Source: Streptomyces sp. S.PB5
Lineage (GTDB): Bacteria > Actinomycetota > Actinomycetes > Streptomycetales > Streptomycetaceae
Direction: 5' to 3'
DNA: 60,158 bases
Assembly: GCF_030403745.1 (NCBI RefSeq)
Contig: NZ_JAQMWP010000035.1
Span: forward strand, 1 to 60,158
The position numbers were made by a program, and so were the translations under genes. Below are positions 58,674 to 60,158 of the stretch, in pieces (position 1 is the stretch's first letter; every line of letters starts with the position of its first letter). The notes under the pieces are model-generated. The model saw only the letters and a list, made by a program, of their open reading frames with translations. It was not told where the DNA came from and did not search any database.

Positions 58674-59883
58674 GACGTGCTCCCTTCCAGAAGGCCGTTC
58701 CCGGTCAGGGCAGAGGCGCAGGCGGAGCAGCAACCGTCGCCGCCGGGGTGCGCGCGCTGGGGAGTAGGACCTGGGCAGGTGCGGCACAGCGGCCAGCCCA
58801 GGCAGGCTGGGCGGATGTCCTCGCCGGGGCGGTGGCGGGCCGTCCGCAGCCCGAGCACCCGACGAGCGCCCGGTAGGCCAGCGCCTCGTCGACGGTGCGG
58901 TCAGCTGACGACGCCATGGAGGGCTGCGTCGTCCACGAGGCCTCGCCGGGATCGACATCGTCCGCGTCGGCCACGGAAGGCGGGTAAAGCTGAGCGGAGC
59001 GCAGGCGGGCGGCGACGGTAGCGTCGACCGAGGTGCGGATCTGGCTCGGCAGCGGGCGGCTGGAGATGACGTGGCGCAGCTGTTCGGCACTCCAGCCGGC
59101 GCCGAGCATCGCGGTTGTGACCCGGCCCTGGTCGTGCAGGGCCTTTTCCTGCAGCAGCAGTTCGGGGTGGGCCGAGCCGATCGACAGCAGCAGCCGGGTA
59201 CCGGGAGCGAGATCTTGCGGCGCCGGTGTGCCCGTCCCCTCCGGCGCTGCAGCCCCCGGTCCGTGCGTGCGCTCGCCGCAGGCGCACGGAGGGACGGGGT
59301 TGGTGTTCTGCTTGTTGGTCTTCTTAAGGATGGTGTTCTTTGTGGGGCGGGCAGCCAACGTAGGGTTATCCAGTCCTGGATTTCCCGACTCTGGTCGTGA
59401 CGTGGGGTCTTGCAGGGCGGGCAGGTCGGTGATGACGTACGTGGCCAACCCGAGAGTGCCATCCGGGTTACGGGCGCGCTCCCTCTGCAGGAAACCGCGG
59501 CGCTCGAGCTCTGCCAGCCCGGTCGTCACCGCATCCACGCCCTCCCGGCCACGGCGGGCCAGGTCCGCAACCGTCATTCGCCAGCCCTCGCGATGCGTGC
59601 GGTTCAGCCCGAACAGCCCTTTCGCCTTGAAGGACATGCGCTCATCTCGGAACAGGCCGTTGACGATCTGGGTGAACTGGTCCCCGGCCATCACGCCGCG
59701 GCGGATCCCCATGCCGTAATAGCCCCGACCGTCGGTCGAAGCCGTCGGCGCGTGGAGCGCTGTGCCGGCGTCCGCCATGAGGGCGTCAACGAAGGCGGGG
59801 CGGTCGGTGATCGAATAGAGGATCTCGCCGAGCGTGCCGTCCGCCCGCCTGAGGCGTTCACGGATGAGGGGCCTCGCGTTTTC
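58670..59883 (-). pseudogene. Winged-helix DNA-binding protein with zinc ribbon (plasmid/integrative-element type), broken
   Basis: The frame is open from the IS3 junction at about 59883. A first incomplete block ends RADGTLGEILYSITDRPAFV; a full winged-helix block follows: GIRRGVMAGDQFTQIVNGLF, RDERMSFKAKGLFGLNRTHR, MTVADLARRGREGVDAVTTG, NPDGTLGLATYVITDLPAL. Then a Pro-rich linker, a helical part (LLLQEKALHDQGRVTTAMLG) and a zinc ribbon beginning CSGC. One base is missing near 58830: the expected CLGWPLCRTCPGP and CCSACASALTG continue in the next frame to 58670, while the first frame stops at 58705. In-frame starts at 59778 or 59712 exist. Confidence 0.65.
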
Positions 59884-59907
59884 CGGACAGGCATCTGACT
59901 GCCTATT

Positions 59908-60158
59908 TCACGCAGCGATTCGCAACTTCTCGTACTCGGCGTGAACTTCGCGTGGAGGTCGGTAACCCACCGCCGAGTGAAGGCGTTTGCGATTGTACCA
60001 GAAATCGATGTAGCGAGTGATGTCTTGTCGCGCCGCCTCTCTGGTCAGGTAAGTCACCCTGGATGCACGCTCATTCTTCAGGGCGCCGAAAAATGATTCG
60101 GCCATCGCATTGTCGAAACAGATTCCGGTCCGGCCGGCGGATCTTCGGAGCCCGACCC
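59908..60158 (-). CDS. IS3-family transposase OrfB, C-terminal part (cut by window edge)
   Basis: The minus strand is open from the window edge: GRTGICFDNAMAESFFGALK NE contains the last catalytic residues of the rve core (DN-A-x-ES-FF with the catalytic Glu), then REAARQDITRYIDFWYNRKR LHSAVGYRPPREV, the usual IS3 tail, stopping at 59908. The N-terminal part lies outside the window, so completeness is unknown. Its left end cuts the winged-helix gene. Confidence 0.85.
   Translation of the reverse strand, partial: VGLRRSAGRTGICFDNAMAESFFGALKNERASRVTYLTREAARQDITRYIDFWYNRKRLHSAVGYRPPREVHAEYEKLRIAA

Noticed and set aside
1..60158. tRNA or rRNA genes, attachment sites, CRISPR or known phage-defence systems
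   Set aside because: No tRNA-like cloverleaf, rRNA, integrase, Cas, restriction or toxin-antitoxin genes were recognised by reading; TnpB is the only nuclease of interest.

Overview
The window reads as Streptomyces or a close relative: very high GC with GC-biased third codon positions, GTG/TTG starts, AGGAGG-type ribosome binding sites, LacI/TetR/MarR/MerR/XRE regulators beside small catabolic operons, a DmdR/IdeR-type iron box, and many decayed insertion sequences. At least twenty transposase genes or fragments (IS630, IS256, IS4, IS5, IS30, IS3, IS21, ISL3, IS982, IS481, IS701, IS605/TnpB) and about ten broken metabolic genes suggest an accessory region such as a chromosome arm or large plasmid, not core chromosome. 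No tRNA, rRNA, CRISPR array, integrase or obvious biosynthetic gene cluster was seen.

Left part (1-10.7 kb): IS remnants flank an oxidoreductase/regulator group on the minus strand, made of a luciferase-like FMN monooxygenase and its FMN reductase, an internally deleted WrbA-like flavodoxin, and a MarR regulator. Related TGCTTGCG palindromes lie upstream of the monooxygenase and of the WrbA-like gene. An IS4 element with matching ends and a 10-bp target duplication sits just upstream of the monooxygenase promoter. A second, similar MarR gene and fragments of a SpoIIE-type phosphatase and a glyoxalase follow.

10.7-19 kb: a sugar ABC transporter (two permeases and a binding lipoprotein) on the minus strand, with a TnpB (IS605-type) element lodged between the binding-protein gene and the permeases; then, on the plus strand, two tandem LacI regulators and a GH32-like glycosidase. 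Two perfect AT-rich palindromes, one before each divergent side, look like LacI operators. The cluster probably imports and cleaves a fructose-containing or similar oligosaccharide.

19.5-25.5 kb: two aldo/keto reductases convergent with a complete iron-siderophore ABC importer (lipoprotein, two FecCD permeases, ATPase; 4-bp overlaps) under a 19-bp iron box.

25.5-40.7 kb: scattered single genes (aminoglycoside-phosphotransferase-like, TauE/SafE, SnoaL-like plus TetR, GNATs, DUF4279, a Nudix hydrolase and its frameshifted relative, peroxiredoxin divergent from TetR with the same operator at both promoters, XRE-cupin regulator) between pseudogenes.

40.8-48 kb: a secreted ThuA/CBM protein and a secreted sorbosone/glucose dehydrogenase with PKD and two CBM modules, translationally adjacent; then a membrane Ser/Thr kinase with an external peptidoglycan-binding domain, overlapping an FHA-like gene.

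48-60 kb: a frameshifted IS630, a TetR/MFS drug-efflux pair with paired operators, DinB, quinone oxidoreductase with a MerR regulator, TetR with DUF1330, a dienelactone-hydrolase-like protein, and at the right edge a broken winged-helix, zinc-ribbon gene of plasmid/integrative-element type cut by an IS3 element that runs off the window.
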